Assembly (NCBI RefSeq): GCF_011516835.1
Contig: NZ_WOTB01000006.1
Location: forward strand, 62,001-126,000
Length of the DNA stretch: 64,000 nucleotides
Source of the DNA: Acetobacter musti
Lineage (GTDB): Bacteria > Pseudomonadota > Alphaproteobacteria > Acetobacterales > Acetobacteraceae
Reading direction: 5' to 3'
Shown one piece after another: positions 53,022-62,114 of this stretch; within the stretch, counting starts at the first letter, position 1, and each line of letters begins with the position of its first letter. The notes below the pieces were generated by a model. That model worked only from the letters and a program-made list of their open reading frames with translations. It searched no databases and had not been told where the DNA came from. Both the position numbers and the translations under genes were made by a program.

Positions 53022-55957
53022 TCCGAAGCCGGCTCACAGGACAGAGCCGCAACCACGCCCGCGCAACGACCGCACAGCGTCGGATAAGCCGCGTTCGCGC
53101 CCACCTCGGGCAGAACCCGCCAGCACCGCTCGCACTTCCCGCCCTCAGCGACCGTCACCACCGGAACCCCGCAAGGCAGCGCCACACCACCCGGCGCCCC
53201 GGCTTCAGTTCCTTCCACCTTCGGCGCCTCCGCCGGAATGACGCTCAGCTCCGCATGCGACACAATCGCCAGCTCAGCCCAGTCCACATCCGCCACCAGA
53301 GCCGTCTGATCCTCGAACACAGGCAGTTCGATCGCCGCCTGCAAGGACGACCCGACCTGCCCCGAACGCCGCGCCGCCTCGATCTCCGTCGTGATGATGC
53401 GCCGCACCGCCCGCAACGTCACCCAGCGATCCGCCAGCTCCGGATCGTGCCACTCCTCCGGCAGCACCGGAAACGCCTCCAGATGCACCGACGTGCCCTC
53501 GCCAAACCGCGCCGTCCACGCATCGTCCGCCGTAAAGACCAGCACCGGCGCCAGCCACGTCGTCAGACAGCGATGCAGAATATCCAGCACCGTCCGCGCC
53601 GAACGCCGCTTCAGACTGTCCTTCCCGTCGCAGTAGATCGCATCCTTGCGTACATCGAAATAGAACGCCGAAAGATCCGTCGTGCAGAACCCGTGCAGGG
53701 CAGGGTAGACGCCAACCCATTCATGCGTCTCAACCGCGTCCGAAATCAGCCGCCCGAACTCGGTCAGACGATGCAGAACCCACTTCTCCAGCTCCGGCAG
53801 TTCCGCATAAGGAACCGCCTCCTCAGCCGTGAACCCGTCCAGCGCTCCGAGCAGCCAGCGCAGCGTATTCCGCAACCGCCGGTAAAGCTCGCCCTGCTGT
53901 TTGAGAATCTCCTTGCCGATCCGCAGATCCTCGCTGGTGTCGGAGTTCATCACCCACAGCCGCAGAATATCCGCGCCCAGCGTATCGTTCACATCCTGCG
54001 GCGCAATCACATTGCCCAGAGACTTGGACATCTTCCGCCCGGCCTCATCCAGCACAAACCCGTTTGTGACCAGCGTCCGGAACGGCGCAACCCCGCGCGT
54101 CCCCACACTCTCCAGCAACGAGGCCTGGAACCACCCGCGATGCTGGTCCGACCCCTCCAGATACAGATCGGCCGGGAACCGCAGCTCCGGCCGGTTCAGC
54201 ACAAAGGCATGAGTCGAACCGCTCTCGAACCACACATCGACAACATCGAAAACCTGCTCGTAATCCGCAGCATCATACTGATTGCCCAGGAAACGCGCCG
54301 GATCGCTGTCATACCACGCATCCGAGCTCTCCTCGCGGAACGCATCCACAATCCGCTTCATCACCTCCGGATCGCGCAGAACCTCGCCCGTCTCCTTATG
54401 CACGAACACCGCGATCGGCACGCCCCAGGCCCGCTGCCGCGAAATACACCAGTCCGGACGCCCCTCAACCATGGAGGTCAGGCGATTCCGGGACTGCTCC
54501 GGCACGAAGGTCACATCGTCCAGCGCCGTCAGGGCCTTGTCCCGGATGGCGTTGCCGTCATCCATCGCAATGAACCATTGCGGCGTCGCCCGGTAAATGA
54601 CCGGCTTCCGGGATCGCCAGGAGTGCGGATAGGAGTGAACGAGCGACCCGCGCGACACCAGCCCGGCCGGCGCCTCATCGTCGGCAATGCTGCGCTCCAT
54701 CGCCGCGGCCAGCGCCTCACAGACCGGATCAGCCGCTTTGAACACATGCGTCCCGCCAAACAGCGGCACCCGGTCGAAATACTTCCCGTCATCCGCGACC
54801 AGCTCCGGAACCTCGATCCCGTTCGCCCGCCCGACCGCGAAATCGTCCTCGCCATGCGACGGCGCAATATGCACCAGCCCGGTGCCCGCATCCGCCGTCA
54901 CAAACTCCGCCGGCAGCAGCGGCACATCGAAATCAAAACCCTGACGCCGCAGCGGATGCGCCGCAACAGCCCCCTCCAGCGCCGACCCCGGCATCGTGTA
55001 GAGAACATGATGCGCCAGCACCCCGGCGTCAGCACAGACCTTCTCAGTCAGCGATTCCGCCAGCAGGATCTTCGCCCCCGGCGCCAGCAGCGCCTCGGGA
55101 GACGTCTCATCCACCCGCACCACGCAGTAGGTGATCTCCGGATTGAACGCGATTGCCCGGTTCGCCGGAATCGTCCACGGCGTCGTCGTCCAGATCACCG
55201 CCGAAACCCCGTCCAGCGCCCCCGCCGGCGTCGGGTCCTCAATGAACGGAAACGCCACGTAAATCGTCGTCGAGGTGTGATCGTGATACTCGATCTCCGC
55301 CTCGGCCAGCGCCGTCTTCTCAACCGGACTCCACATCACCGGCCGAAGCCCGCGATACAGACTCCCGTTCAGCAGAAACCGCCCAATCTCCTCAGCAATG
55401 GCCGCCTCGGAGCTGTAATCCATCGTCGAATAACGCTGCGACCACTCGCCCTGCACACCCAGACGCTGAAACTCGCCCATCTGCACATCGAGCCACCGCG
55501 CCGCCCAGGCCCGGCATTCGCCACGGAACTGCAGAACCGGAATGGAATCCTTGTCCCGCTTCGCCTTGCGGAACTCCTCCTCAACCTTCCACTCGATCGG
55601 CAGCCCGTGACAGTCCCAGCCCGGCACGTAATGCACCGCATACCCCGCCATACGATGGCTGCGGTTGATGACATCCTTCAGAATCTTGTTCAGCGCGTGC
55701 CCGATATGCAGATGCCCGTTCGCATAGGGCGGCCCGTCATGCAGCACAAAAAGCGGCCGGCCCTCAGCCGCGTCCTTCATCTTCCCGTCAGCGTCCAGCG
55801 CCGCCCAGCGCGCCAGCAGCTCCGGCTCCCGCTTCGGCAGATTGCCCCGCATCGGAAAAGACGTCCTCGGCAGAAACACCGTATCGCGATAACCGTCAGC
55901 CACGGCGCTCTCCTGCCCTGCAGGGGCACTGGTCTTGCTGTTTTCCGTTCCGGTCAT
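53018..55957 (-). CDS. ileS: Isoleucyl-tRNA synthetase
   Basis: Charges tRNA-Ile with editing of misactivated valine. It is 979 residues. HIGH motif: PYANGHLHIGHALNKILKDV; editing domain (CP1): VIWTTTPWTIPANRAIAFNP; KMSKS motif: AGRKMSKSLGNVIAPQDVND. The C-terminal end has the zinc-finger cysteines (GGKCERCWRVL...PTLCGRCAG). The ATG at 55957 has GAGAG five bases upstream; a GTG at 55972 is possible. It heads the ileS-lspA-BamF-type operon. Confidence 0.97.
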   Translation of the reverse strand: MTGTENSKTSAPAGQESAVADGYRDTVFLPRTSFPMRGNLPKREPELLARWAALDADGKMKDAAEGRPLFVLHDGPPYANGHLHIGHALNKILKDVINRSHRMAGYAVHYVPGWDCHGLPIEWKVEEEFRKAKRDKDSIPVLQFRGECRAWAARWLDVQMGEFQRLGVQGEWSQRYSTMDYSSEAAIAEEIGRFLLNGSLYRGLRPVMWSPVEKTALAEAEIEYHDHTSTTIYVAFPFIEDPTPAGALDGVSAVIWTTTPWTIPANRAIAFNPEITYCVVRVDETSPEALLAPGAKILLAESLTEKVCADAGVLAHHVLYTMPGSALEGAVAAHPLRRQGFDFDVPLLPAEFVTADAGTGLVHIAPSHGEDDFAVGRANGIEVPELVADDGKYFDRVPLFGGTHVFKAADPVCEALAAAMERSIADDEAPAGLVSRGSLVHSYPHSWRSRKPVIYRATPQWFIAMDDGNAIRDKALTALDDVTFVPEQSRNRLTSMVEGRPDWCISRQRAWGVPIAVFVHKETGEVLRDPEVMKRIVDAFREESSDAWYDSDPARFLGNQYDAADYEQVFDVVDVWFESGSTHAFVLNRPELRFPADLYLEGSDQHRGWFQASLLESVGTRGVAPFRTLVTNGFVLDEAGRKMSKSLGNVIAPQDVNDTLGADILRLWVMNSDTSEDLRIGKEILKQQGELYRRLRNTLRWLLGALDGFTAEEAVPYAELPELEKWVLHRLTEFGRLISDAVETHEWVGVYPALHGFCTTDLSAFYFDVRKDAIYCDGKDSLKRRSARTVLDILHRCLTTWLAPVLVFTADDAWTARFGEGTSVHLEAFPVLPEEWHDPELADRWVTLRAVRRIITTEIEAARRSGQVGSSLQAAIELPVFEDQTALVADVDWAELAIVSHAELSVIPAEAPKVEGTEAGAPGGVALPCGVPVVTVAEGGKCERCWRVLPEVGANAAYPTLCGRCAGVVAALSCEPASE

Positions 55958-56181
55958 CGTGCTCTCGGCCACCCTCTGGGAAAGAATTTCGGGCTGGTGT
56001 TATGCGGAGGTCCAGGTCATGCGGTCAAGCCATCGTGACCAGACGAACGCAGCGGAAACCCGCGCCGCAATTCCGTTCTGTTCCGCACCCGGACTAAAAC
56101 AGGTGGTGAGCCCGAAGCCATCATGCCATGGTCCCTCCGCACTCCCGGTTCCCCGGCTGCCTGGAAAGAAGCGTCTTCGAT

Positions 56182-57540
56182 ATGATCAGTCTTTTTGATC
56201 TGTTTAAACCGGGGATCGGCCCCTCATCCTCCCACACGGTCGGCCCCATGCGGGCCGCGCACCGCTTCCTCTCCCGCCTGGAAAAAATCCCCGCGGCAGC
56301 CCGCGTGCGCGTGACTCTGTACGGCTCCCTCGCCTGGACGGCCACCGGCCACGCAACCGACAAGGCCGTCATCCTCGGCCTGGCCGGTCAGACTCCGGAA
56401 CATGTCGATCCGGACCAGGCCGACAGTCTCGTCCGCCGCGTCCGCGAAAATAAAGCAATCCGCATCGCCGGCCGCTCCGTTGCGTTCGACCCGGAAACCG
56501 ACATCATCACCGATCTCGAAACAGTGCCGCCCGTTCACCCGAACACAGTGCAGTTTCAGGCGCTGGACGCCGACGGAGCCGTCCTGACAACGGAGCGGTT
56601 CTGCTCGGTGGGCGGCGGGTTCATCGTGCCGGAGCAGGCGACGGAACACGCCAGCTACAGACTGCCCGACATGCCGTACGATTTCAGCAGCGGCGCAGAA
56701 CTGCTCGAACGCACGCGGGAGACCGGAACCAGCATCGCGGCCGTCGTGCTCGCCAATGAATGCGCGCTCCGGCCAGAAACAGACATCACCGCCTACCTGG
56801 ACCGTATTATCGACATCATGATGGCCTGCATCGAACGCGGCCTGACGCAGCGCGGACCGCTCCCCGGACGGCTGAAGGTGGAGCGCCGGGCAGCGGCGCT
56901 CTATGAGCGGCTGCAGGCCAGTGAGCGCCGCAATCAGCGCTCCGCCCACGAGATCATGGACTGGGTCAGCCTGTTCGCCATGGCCGTCAACGAAGAAAAC
57001 GCAGCCGGCGGCCGCGTCGTCACCGCCCCCACAAACGGAGCCGCCGGCGTCCTCCCCTCCGTCCTGCGATATTATCGTGACTTCTGTTACGATTCCTCCC
57101 GCGCCGGCATGCACGAATTTCTCCTCACGGCCGCGGCGATCGGCGGGCTGTTCAAGCTGAACGCCTCCATCTCAGGTGCGGAAGTCGGCTGTCAGGGCGA
57201 GGTAGGCGTCGCATCGTCGATGGCCGCCGCAGGACTGGCCGCCGCCCTCGGCGCGACCCCGCTGCAGATCGAAAACGCCGCGGAAATCGCCATGGAGCAC
57301 CATCTCGGCATGACCTGCGACCCGGTCGCCGGCCTCGTCCAGATCCCCTGCATCGAGCGAAACGCATTCGGCGCGGTCAAGGCGATCAACGCGGCATCAC
57401 TGGCCATGCACGGCAACGGCGAGCACCGCGTGTCCCTGGATCAGGTCATCCGGACAATGGCCGAAACCGGACGGGATATGAATCACCGCTACAAGGAAAC
57501 CTCCCTCGGCGGCCTCGCCGTCAACTTTCCGGAATGCTGA
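56182..57540 (+). CDS. sdaA: L-serine dehydratase (4Fe-4S)
   Basis: Deaminates serine to pyruvate and ammonia. It is 452 residues from the ATG at 56182 (GGAAAGAAG upstream). The N-terminal domain begins [20 protein letters not shown], the hallmark SSSHT stretch. The C-terminal catalytic domain holds [39 protein letters not shown] and [20 protein letters not shown], the three cysteines that would hold the iron-sulfur cluster. The region is divergent from ileS and its transcript ends at a MITE-like copy. Confidence 0.96.
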   Translation: MISLFDLFKPGIGPSSSHTVGPMRAAHRFLSRLEKIPAAARVRVTLYGSLAWTATGHATDKAVILGLAGQTPEHVDPDQADSLVRRVRENKAIRIAGRSVAFDPETDIITDLETVPPVHPNTVQFQALDADGAVLTTERFCSVGGGFIVPEQATEHASYRLPDMPYDFSSGAELLERTRETGTSIAAVVLANECALRPETDITAYLDRIIDIMMACIERGLTQRGPLPGRLKVERRAAALYERLQASERRNQRSAHEIMDWVSLFAMAVNEENAAGGRVVTAPTNGAAGVLPSVLRYYRDFCYDSSRAGMHEFLLTAAAIGGLFKLNASISGAEVGCQGEVGVASSMAAAGLAAALGATPLQIENAAEIAMEHHLGMTCDPVAGLVQIPCIERNAFGAVKAINAASLAMHGNGEHRVSLDQVIRTMAETGRDMNHRYKETSLGGLAVNFPEC

Positions 57541-57587
57541 CCCGCACCGCCTCAGAAACACCCCGCGACACCCCATCGATAAAAAAC

Positions 57588-57705
57588 AAAAGTTTTTGGG
57601 TGCCGGCTTTTTTCAAAAAGGCGGCGTCTTCTGAAGCTTTTTGAAAAAAGCTTCACCAAAAACTTTTATAATTTAAAGGCCCCTCCACAGGCAGGCTCCT
57701 GAAAC
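57588..57705 (-). repeat. MITE-like element (family A), left-truncated copy, reverse orientation
   Basis: Reverse of the core seen at 21871-21950 and 51689-51766: AAGTTTTTGGGTGCCGGCTT, then TTTTTCAAAAAGGCGGCGTC and TTCTGAAGCTTTTTGAAAAA, followed by AGCTTCACCAAAAACTTTTA. The right end has TATAATTTAAAGG and the terminal repeat AGGCTCCTGAAAC (57693-57705). The other end is missing. Its hairpins probably terminate sdaA and/or the convergent PepSY gene. Confidence 0.65.
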
Positions 57706-57729
57706 ATCTCCCCCGGCTCAGCCGCCCCG

Positions 57730-58914
57730 TCAGTCCGCCTCCGAAGTCTGACGCGACATCGCGACAGACACCCTAGCGCTGCGTCGCGCAACGTCGCGCC
57801 GGCGCAGGCTCCACATCACAAAACCCGACACGGAGAAGAACGTCAGCGCCGCTCCGGTCACGAACACCGCCGCCTTCCAGACCGGCGCAACAACGGCAGG
57901 CGCAACAAGTTTCGCCTCATGCAGCGTATGCAGCCACTGGAACGTCCATTCGCCGGTCCGCTGCTGTCCCGGATCGCGCGTAAGACGCAGCACGTCGCTC
58001 TTCGCATCATACTGCACCGACGCCGGACGATTGGGTCCATAAGCCGGCAGCGCAACCTCAAGCGACTGCTGCGACGGTGACGCGCCCAGCCGCACAGCCA
58101 TCAGCTTCGCCTCAGGCATCTTCGCGCTCAGCGTCCGCAGCGCCGCATCCAGTCCCTGTTCGCCCGTCACCGTCTCAGTCACCTGAGCCTCGTGATGACC
58201 ATGACGCTCACCACGACCGCCGCCGCCAGGCCCGCCACCCGGTCCGCCACGATGAACGCCAAAAAGCGTGGCACCAAATGGGAAGGCCAGAATCATGCCG
58301 CTGACAGCAAGAAACAGCAGCATCGCCGACATCCAGAACCCGATGCTGATATGCGCCTCACGCCACAGCCGCAGCCCCCGCGCGCGGGATGAAATGACAA
58401 TCGTTTTACGCCACTTCCCGGATGCCCACAGCGCCGGATGCGGCCACCAGAGGATAAGCCCCGTCACAGCCATGCCCGTGAGAAGCAGCCCCATGATCCC
58501 CGTCAGGTTCTGGCCGTAAGGCAGCAGAAACAGATCGGCGTGCAGATTGTGAAGGAAGCGGAAAAACGCCGGAAAAACATGCGTCCGGATCACCGCCGGC
58601 GCGCCCGGGTCCATCAGAACCTCAAAGGTCGGATGCCGCTCACCCGGCGGCCCGAACGTCACAACCGCGCTGTCCCCGGCCCAGCGCGCCGGATCGAACC
58701 GCAGCGGGATCATCCCCCCCGGAGCCGCCGGCCGCGCCGCCGCGATAATCGCCTCCACACCAGGCGCTCCCATATCGGCCGCCACCCGTGGGACAACCTG
58801 AGGACGGGCCGGCATCAGCAGCGGGATCAGGATCAGCAACGTCCCGGTCAGACCCTGAAGCGCGAACGGAAGCACCAGAATGAGCCCGATCCAGCGATGA
58901 ATTTTGCGCAGCAC
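57730..58914 (-). CDS. PepSY-associated transmembrane protein
   Basis: A 394-residue membrane protein of the PepSY_TM family, often found with siderophore receptors or as flavin-linked reductases. The GTG at 58914 is chosen (AGGA nearby, family start VLRKIHRWIGLILVLPFALQ); the frame is open to 59079, which adds 55 unlikely residues. Spans include GLTGTLLILIPLLMP, LTGIMGLLLTGMAVTGLILW and ISIGFWMSAMLLFLAVSGMI; FFSVSGFVMWSLRRRD is the last. A Gly/His-rich loop (GVHRGGPGGGPGGGGRGERH, then GHHE) sits mid-protein and might bind metal. Monocistronic. No iron gene is adjacent. Confidence 0.85.
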   Translation of the reverse strand: MLRKIHRWIGLILVLPFALQGLTGTLLILIPLLMPARPQVVPRVAADMGAPGVEAIIAAARPAAPGGMIPLRFDPARWAGDSAVVTFGPPGERHPTFEVLMDPGAPAVIRTHVFPAFFRFLHNLHADLFLLPYGQNLTGIMGLLLTGMAVTGLILWWPHPALWASGKWRKTIVISSRARGLRLWREAHISIGFWMSAMLLFLAVSGMILAFPFGATLFGVHRGGPGGGPGGGGRGERHGHHEAQVTETVTGEQGLDAALRTLSAKMPEAKLMAVRLGASPSQQSLEVALPAYGPNRPASVQYDAKSDVLRLTRDPGQQRTGEWTFQWLHTLHEAKLVAPAVVAPVWKAAVFVTGAALTFFSVSGFVMWSLRRRDVARRSARVSVAMSRQTSEAD

Positions 58915-58931
58915 GCCACAGTTCCTGTTGT

Positions 58932-58946
58932 TGCGAAACGTTCGCA
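58932..58946. promoter_or_regulatory. Inverted repeat just upstream of the PepSY gene
   Basis: TGCGAA-ACG-TTCGCA: six-base arms around three bases, 18 bases upstream of the chosen GTG. Possible operator. The remaining part of the gap to 59244 (about 300 bases) shows no gene and no other clear signal. Confidence 0.35.
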
Positions 58947-59244
58947 CCTTTACAGGAGCCACAGATACGCCGCAAGCCTCGTTACGACAACGCAGCATCC
59001 GTTTCCGGACCGGCCCCCGCTGCAATTTCGCCTTTGATTTCCAGCATATTACCGCCCCGTTACCGCCCGTAACATCCATCCGCCCGACGCGCCGGAAAGC
59101 CCCGGCCTGACAGCAACCCCGGACAATGCCGGACGAACGAGGGAACCTTCCGCGCCCGGCGGCGTTCTGTCAGAAGGACGCAGCAAAAGCGGCTCGCCGC
59201 GCCATGCGTCCTCCTCGCCGTTTTTTTCTGAAAGGAGTGTCGCC

Positions 59245-59382
59245 ATGAGCGCGGATCAGAAGGACAAATCTCAGACGAAATCTGAGAAGAAAGAGGATAA
59301 GGCTCTCGATAAATCCCTGGACGAAAGCTTTCCCGCCAGCGACCCGCCGTCGCAGACCGATCCCGACCGTCCTGAAAAATAA
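59245..59382 (+). CDS. 45-residue hydrophilic protein with SFPASDPPS motif
   Basis: An ATG with AAAGGAG seven bases upstream opens a 45-codon frame: MSADQKDKSQTKSEKKEDKA at the start, then DESFPASDPPSQTDPDRPEK. It is almost entirely Lys, Asp, Glu and Ser, followed by the motif DESFPASDPPS. The D-E-S-F-P-A-S-D motif occurs in many small uncharacterised alphaproteobacterial proteins. Likely disordered and soluble. Good ribosome site and motif argue for a real gene. Confidence 0.75.
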   Translation: MSADQKDKSQTKSEKKEDKALDKSLDESFPASDPPSQTDPDRPEK

Positions 59383-59431
59383 TTTCGCACCCGGGGAAAC
59401 AGGGCAGGGCGTTCCTCCTTGCCCCCGATTT

Positions 59432-59494
59432 TAACCCGCCGGGATCAAAGGGACCGCGTCCCTTTGCGAGGTTCGGGGCAGAGCCCTGAAAACT
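59432..59494 (-). repeat. GC-rich hairpin repeat (family B), reverse copy
   Basis: On the minus strand: CAGGGCTCTGCCCCGAACC, CGCAAAGGGACGCGGTCCCTTT, GATCCCGGCGGG. It repeats the order of parts found at 7371-7438 and 11816-11890 in the opposite orientation. Confidence 0.65.
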
Positions 59495-59527
59495 CCCTCA
59501 CGCCTGTCTCCCCAAAGCACACAACCG

Positions 59528-59556
59528 AAAAAAGCCCGGCACTGGCCGGGCTTTTT
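59528..59556. terminator. Bidirectional intrinsic terminator
   Basis: AAAAAAGCCCGGC and GCCGGGCTTTTT form a strong stem with a short loop and a T run on both strands. It would end transcription of the 45-residue gene (plus) and of the molbindin gene (minus). Confidence 0.85.
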
Positions 59557-59606
59557 GCTGCAAATACGACCACCTGCCGGCCGCCAGCCATACGGGAAAA
59601 CCCGGT

Positions 59607-59816
59607 TCAGTCGTCCGTCCCGACCATCACATCAGACGCCTTGATCACAGCATAGGCCTGCTTCCCAATCTCAAGCTTCAGATCCGCCACCGCCTCATTG
59701 GTGATCGAAGCCATGAGGACAGTGCCTCCGGTGTCGATGCTCACATGGGACGTGGTCGCGCCCTTCGCGATGCGTGTAATGGTGCCTTTAACCTGATTAC
59801 GGGCACTCAGCTTCAT
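59607..59816 (-). CDS. Molbindin (Mop/TOBE domain) protein
   Basis: A 69-residue single TOBE domain: MKLSARNQVKGTITRIAKGA, TTSHVSIDTGGTVLMASITN, then EIGKQAYAVIKASDVMVGTD. Such proteins assemble into rings that store or buffer molybdate. GGAGA precedes the ATG. No molybdate transporter or molybdoenzyme is adjacent. A bidirectional terminator follows. Confidence 0.92.
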   Translation of the reverse strand: MKLSARNQVKGTITRIAKGATTSHVSIDTGGTVLMASITNEAVADLKLEIGKQAYAVIKASDVMVGTDD

Positions 59817-59856
59817 GTTCTGTCTCCGTGTTAAATGAACTAACGCGTCAGTGACA

Positions 59857-60447
59857 TTACGTCAGCAAACGCTTCAGACTGTTCTCCGCCCCCGGCTCCC
59901 CCCATCGCACCGGACCGGAATGCCGCGCCACTTCCTGCGCCTCGCGGTTCAGAAACAGCGTCAGAGGAAGCGCCGGCTCCTCCAGAGCCGCAACAGCCGC
60001 CGCCCGCGTATCGTAGAACGACCGGAAGCCGCCGAGGTTCAGACGCCCCAGAAACGGCAACACCTTTTCCGGACCGAGATGATCAGTCGCGACCGGCAGA
60101 ACCGCGATTCCATCCTGCGCAAGAGCAGGCGTCAGAGCAGCGAGGGCAGGCAGCTCCGTGACACAGGGACCGCACCACGTCGCCCAGAAATGAAGAACAG
60201 CAGGCTGCCCCCGAAAACTCGCGAGATCCCTTTCGGTCCCGTCCGCGTCCGTGAAACTCAGCGCAGGCAGAACCAGCGGCGGATGCGCCGCAATCTCCGC
60301 CAGAGAAACCGGAGCATCCGTCGCCGTCGCGGCGTGAAGCGGTTTGCGCGTCACAGGGGCTGCGATTAGGGTGCCGGCCATCAGAAGAACGGTACGCCGG
60401 CGCAGCGATGGGGCTGTGTGCCGGAACCGGATGTCACGTTGAGGCAT
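59857..60447 (-). CDS. TlpA-like thioredoxin-fold protein, exported
   Basis: A 196-residue periplasmic redox protein. The N-terminus has a twin-arginine-like signal ([19 protein letters not shown]). The thioredoxin fold starts at [20 protein letters not shown], and the redox motif is [20 protein letters not shown]. Later parts ([34 protein letters not shown]) are typical of TlpA/ResA proteins, which reduce apocytochrome c or copper-site thiols. The gene is head-to-head with argH, with three bases between the start codons. Frame is open far upstream inside argH, which is a shadow. Confidence 0.9.
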   Translation of the reverse strand: MPQRDIRFRHTAPSLRRRTVLLMAGTLIAAPVTRKPLHAATATDAPVSLAEIAAHPPLVLPALSFTDADGTERDLASFRGQPAVLHFWATWCGPCVTELPALAALTPALAQDGIAVLPVATDHLGPEKVLPFLGRLNLGGFRSFYDTRAAAVAALEEPALPLTLFLNREAQEVARHSGPVRWGEPGAENSLKRLLT

Positions 60448-60450
60448 ACG

Positions 60451-61899
60451 ATGAGTGTGGACGAGCAGAGCGAAGCGGGCAAGTCGGGCGCGGTGACGGC
60501 CAATGCACAGTGGGGCGGCCGGTTCGCCGGCGGCCCGTCGGCGATCATGCGGGAAATCAACGCGTCGATCGGCTTCGACAAGGCCATGTGGCGTCAGGAC
60601 ATCGCCGGCTCGCTCGCCCATGCCGCCATGCTCGCAAAGGTCGGTATCATCAGCGCCACCGACGAAACGAAGATCCGCAACGGCCTGACAGAAATCGGCC
60701 GCGAAATCGAAGCCGGCACATTCATCTTCGATGACGCCCTCGAAGACATCCACATGAATATCGAGGCCCGGCTGAGCGAACGCATCGGGGAAGCCGGCAA
60801 ACGCCTGCATACCGCGCGCTCCAGGAACGACCAGGTCGCAACCGATTTCCGCCTCTGGGTGCGCGACGCAGCCGACGGAATTTCAGCGCAGATCGCAGCC
60901 CTGATGCTGTCGCTCGCCACGCGGGCACTCGAATACGCCGACACGGCCATGCCCGGCTTCACCCATCTGCAGACAGCCCAGCCCGTAACCTTCGGCCATC
61001 ACCTCCTCGCCTATGTGGAAATGCTGTCCCGAGACAGGGGACGGCTGGCCGATGCGCGCAGACGCCTCAACGAGTGCCCCCTCGGCTCCGCCGCCCTGGC
61101 CGGAACCTCCTTCCCGATCGACCGGAAAATGACAGCCGCCGCGCTCGGGTTCGACCGCCCGACCGCCAATTCGCTGGACGCCGTGTCCGACCGCGACTTC
61201 GCCCTGGAATATCTCTCCGCGCTGTCCATCCTGGCCATGCACCTGTCACGTTTCGCGGAGGAAATCGTGATCTGGTGTTCCGCGCCCTTCAGTTTCATCC
61301 GGCTCTCGGACGCCTTCACAACCGGCTCGTCCATCATGCCCCAGAAACGCAACCCGGACGCCGCCGAACTGGCACGGGCCAAAATCGGCCGCGTGGCCGG
61401 CTCCCTGATCAGCCTTCTGACCGTCATGAAAGGCCTGCCGCTCGCCTACGCCAAGGATATGCAGGAAGACAAAGTCCCGGTCTTCGAGGCCACGGAAGCC
61501 GTCTCGCTCACCCTGGCCGCCTGTGACGGCATGGTCCGCGACCTGAAAGCCAGCGAACGGCAGATGAGAACATTCGCCGGCTCCGGCTTTTCAACAGCGA
61601 CCGATCTCGCGGACTGGCTCGTGCGCGTGCTGAAACTCCCGTTCCGCACCGCCCACCACGTGACAGGCCGCCTCGTCGCCCTCGCCGAGGCAAAAGGAAC
61701 CGATCTGGCCGAACTCAGCCTGGCCGATATGCAGTCCGTCGAACCCGGAATCACAAACGACGTCTTCTCCGTGCTCTCGGTCGAAGCCTCGATCGCGTCC
61801 CGCACCAGCGAGGGCGGCACAGCAGGCGCCAATGTCCGGCAGCAGGCGGAAGCATGGCTGAAAAAACTCGCACCCGGCGCCACAGGAGCGGCAGCATGA
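60451..61899 (+). CDS. argH: Argininosuccinate lyase
   Basis: Final arginine step: splits argininosuccinate into arginine and fumarate. It is 482 residues from the ATG at 60451. Family signatures: [80 protein letters not shown] and the active-site loop [20 protein letters not shown] (catalytic Ser). Its last bases overlap the start of the lptM-like gene (ATGA). An in-frame GTG at 60418 would lie inside the divergent thioredoxin gene. Confidence 0.97.
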   Translation: MSVDEQSEAGKSGAVTANAQWGGRFAGGPSAIMREINASIGFDKAMWRQDIAGSLAHAAMLAKVGIISATDETKIRNGLTEIGREIEAGTFIFDDALEDIHMNIEARLSERIGEAGKRLHTARSRNDQVATDFRLWVRDAADGISAQIAALMLSLATRALEYADTAMPGFTHLQTAQPVTFGHHLLAYVEMLSRDRGRLADARRRLNECPLGSAALAGTSFPIDRKMTAAALGFDRPTANSLDAVSDRDFALEYLSALSILAMHLSRFAEEIVIWCSAPFSFIRLSDAFTTGSSIMPQKRNPDAAELARAKIGRVAGSLISLLTVMKGLPLAYAKDMQEDKVPVFEATEAVSLTLAACDGMVRDLKASERQMRTFAGSGFSTATDLADWLVRVLKLPFRTAHHVTGRLVALAEAKGTDLAELSLADMQSVEPGITNDVFSVLSVEASIASRTSEGGTAGANVRQQAEAWLKKLAPGATGAAA

Positions 61900-62033
61900 A
61901 ACGTCTCGTTATTCTGCTGACACTCTCAGCCATCCTGCTGCCACTCGCCGCATGCGGAAAAAAAGGCTCCCCCACCACGCCCGGCCCGGCAAACAAAATC
62001 ACATTCCCCCGCACATACCCGGCCCCGGACTGA
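61896..62033 (+). CDS. LptM-like (YifL) small lipoprotein
   Basis: A 45-residue lipoprotein starting within the argH stop (ATGA). A signal peptide with lipobox [16 protein letters not shown] and the family pattern CGKKG-x-P is followed by a Pro-rich end (FPRTYPAPD). Members modulate the LptD lipopolysaccharide export machinery. In many genomes it is followed by lysA (diaminopimelate decarboxylase); here no gene follows in the same direction. Confidence 0.85.
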   Translation: MKRLVILLTLSAILLPLAACGKKGSPTTPGPANKITFPRTYPAPD

Positions 62034-62114
62034 TCCCCGGCCCGATCCTCCGGACTGATCTCCCGATGCGAGACGAACAGGCGAGGGCAGGGGACAGACC
62101 CGTTCCCGGGATGC

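Noticed and set aside
53255-56038. Plus-strand frame of 927 codons opposite ileS
   Set aside because: Arg/Pro/His/Gln-rich shadow; ileS motifs settle the true strand.
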